From CAYFJO01 sp964343305 (GTDB lineage Bacteria; Planctomycetota; Planctomycetia; Pirellulales; Pirellulaceae): DNA of 6,846 nucleotides. The notes under the pieces were generated by a model. The model was given only the letters and a program-made list of their open reading frames with translations, did not search any database and was not told the DNA's origin. This document shows positions 5,852 through 6,846 of this stretch, in pieces (position 1 is the stretch's first letter; each line of letters begins with the position of its first letter). The position numbers and the translations under genes are program-made. Location of the stretch: contig CAYFJO010000543.1 of the NCBI GenBank assembly GCA_964343305.1, forward strand, positions 1 through 6,846, written 5' to 3'.

Positions 5852-6766
5852 GTGTTAACCCGCTCTGCACAAACAAATCACAGACGATTGGCGCTGGTGT
5901 CGCGACTGCCTTTGGTGATCTCGCTGCTGCTGGTGCCGTTGTCGGGTTGCGCGTGGTACAAGAAGGGCCCGGTTGTCGGCAACGTGATCGCCTCGCGTGA
6001 GTTGTCGCTCAGCGGCATGGAAGCCATCCAACGCGGCCAGGTGGAACAGGCCGAAATTCTGTTCGCTCGAGCGGTCGAGTCAAATCCAACGGACGCCCGG
6101 GCTCACTGCCAATTCGCCGATGCTCTGTGGCAACGCGGTTCCGCGGACAAGGCGATTCGCCACATGAGCCAGGCGGTCGAATACTCCGGCGGCGATCCGT
6201 TGTTGCTCGTCCAGCAAGGCGAGATGTTTCTGCAACTTGGTGAACTGACTCGCGCCGGAAAAAACGCGGACCGAGCCATTGCCGCCAACCGGCAACTCGC
6301 ATCCGCTTGGGCGCTCAAGGGCGACGTGTTGCGCGCACGACAACAGTTGGACGACGCGCTGGCAAGCTACCATCGCGCTCTGCATCACCAAGAACATTTT
6401 CCGCGAGCCCAGTTGGCCGCCGCGCGAATTTATCACATGACCGGCAAGCCGATGCGAACGCTGACGACGTTGGAACTGCTCGTCGATCAGTATCGGCCCG
6501 GCACGGAGCCGCAAGAGGTTCTGTACCTTCACGGTTTGGCATTGAAAGACACGGGCCGTTATTCCGAGGCGATCGAGCAACTTGCGGCGGCAAACGAACG
6601 TGGTCGTCCGTCGGCCGATATCCTTTATCATCTCGCTGACGCACAGTTTCGTGTCGGGGATCGAGTCAACGCGAAACTCTCTGTCCAAGCAGCGTTGAAT
6701 CTCAATCCCGTGCATCGCAACAGCCAGGCACTGCTGACGCGGCTCAGCGCGGTCGCCAAACACTAG
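5852..6766 (+). CDS. TPR-repeat lipoprotein
   Basis: From the GTG at 5852 this is a 304-residue exported lipoprotein. An arginine-containing N-region (NHRRLALVSR, 9-18) and a hydrophobic core (LPLVISLLLVP) lead into the lipobox LSGC, with Cys33 as the lipidated residue. The mature protein is almost all TPR helices. Clear repeats lie near 53-86 (GMEAIQRGQVEQAEILFARA), 86-118 (ALWQRGSADKAIRHMSQAVE), 119-151, 152-184 (GDVLRARQQLDDALASYHRA), 225-253 (GLALKDTGRYSEAIEQLAAA) and 257-290 (ADAQFRVGDRVNAKLSVQAA). They form a superhelical protein-binding surface facing the periplasm. The partner is unknown; in other bacteria such lipoproteins act as scaffolds for pili, secretion or cell-envelope complexes. 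The start is uncertain. The frame is open back to a TTG at 5747, and a GTG at 5897 would give a compact signal (MSRLPLVISLLLVPLSGC). None has a clear ribosome-binding site. Confidence 0.88.
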   Translation: MLTRSAQTNHRRLALVSRLPLVISLLLVPLSGCAWYKKGPVVGNVIASRELSLSGMEAIQRGQVEQAEILFARAVESNPTDARAHCQFADALWQRGSADKAIRHMSQAVEYSGGDPLLLVQQGEMFLQLGELTRAGKNADRAIAANRQLASAWALKGDVLRARQQLDDALASYHRALHHQEHFPRAQLAAARIYHMTGKPMRTLTTLELLVDQYRPGTEPQEVLYLHGLALKDTGRYSEAIEQLAAANERGRPSADILYHLADAQFRVGDRVNAKLSVQAALNLNPVHRNSQALLTRLSAVAKH

Positions 6767-6846
6767 TGCTTTGTCAAAGTAGAAAGTTGGGGTGCCACTC
6801 AACGCCGTTAACCCTTTTTACATAGCGGTCGCCAGTTGTTTGGCGG
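6767..6846. other. Downstream of TPR gene, no feature
   Basis: The 80 bases after the TPR stop hold a palindrome CTTTGTCAAAG (6769-6779) that is too tight for a hairpin. No stem plus T-run is present, so the terminator of the TPR gene, or the next gene of an operon, lies beyond the window. Confidence 0.3.

Noticed and set aside
6080..6802. 240-codon minus-strand frame opposite the TPR gene
   Set aside because: It mirrors the TPR coding sequence, whose repeats and lipobox make the plus strand the real one; the antisense product has no recognisable domain.

Overview
The window looks like bacterial chromosome from a planctomycete (Pirellulales/Rhodopirellula-like). This is an inference from gene content: a Tat-exported Gfo/Idh/MocA oxidoreductase, a B12-binding radical SAM protein, a small DcrB/PsbP-like protein, a TPR lipoprotein and a WD40-type remnant. 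Most starts also lack a clear Shine-Dalgarno sequence. No rRNA, tRNA, CRISPR array or phage module was seen.

Layout, left to right. Positions 1-574 hold no gene I can support, only short inverted repeats. At 575-1879 (minus) is a Tat-signal Gfo/Idh/MocA oxidoreductase. After a 331-base gap, 2211-3773 (minus) encodes a 520-residue radical SAM enzyme with an N-terminal cobalamin-binding-like domain. Positions 3774-4200 are non-coding. From 4202 to 5034 lies a scar: an intrinsic terminator, a short WD40-like C-terminal remnant, and the 5' part of an IS5-family element. The transposase of that element is frame-disrupted and cut off in the middle of its catalytic domain. The intact end of the element appears to abut the stop codon of a 140-residue DcrB/PsbP-like gene (5035-5457, minus). 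After a 394-base gap, 5852-6766 (plus) encodes a lipoprotein made almost wholly of TPR repeats.

The genes do not form an obvious pathway. The oxidoreductase and the radical SAM gene share a strand but have a long gap between them, so they are probably separate transcription units. The DcrB-like gene and the TPR lipoprotein are divergent, and 5458-5851 probably holds both promoters. I find no convincing new multi-gene system. The most informative region is 4200-5037. It shows an IS-to-host-gene chimera, a hairpin that would bury the transposase ribosome-binding site, and an insertion that may supply the stop codon of the neighbouring gene.
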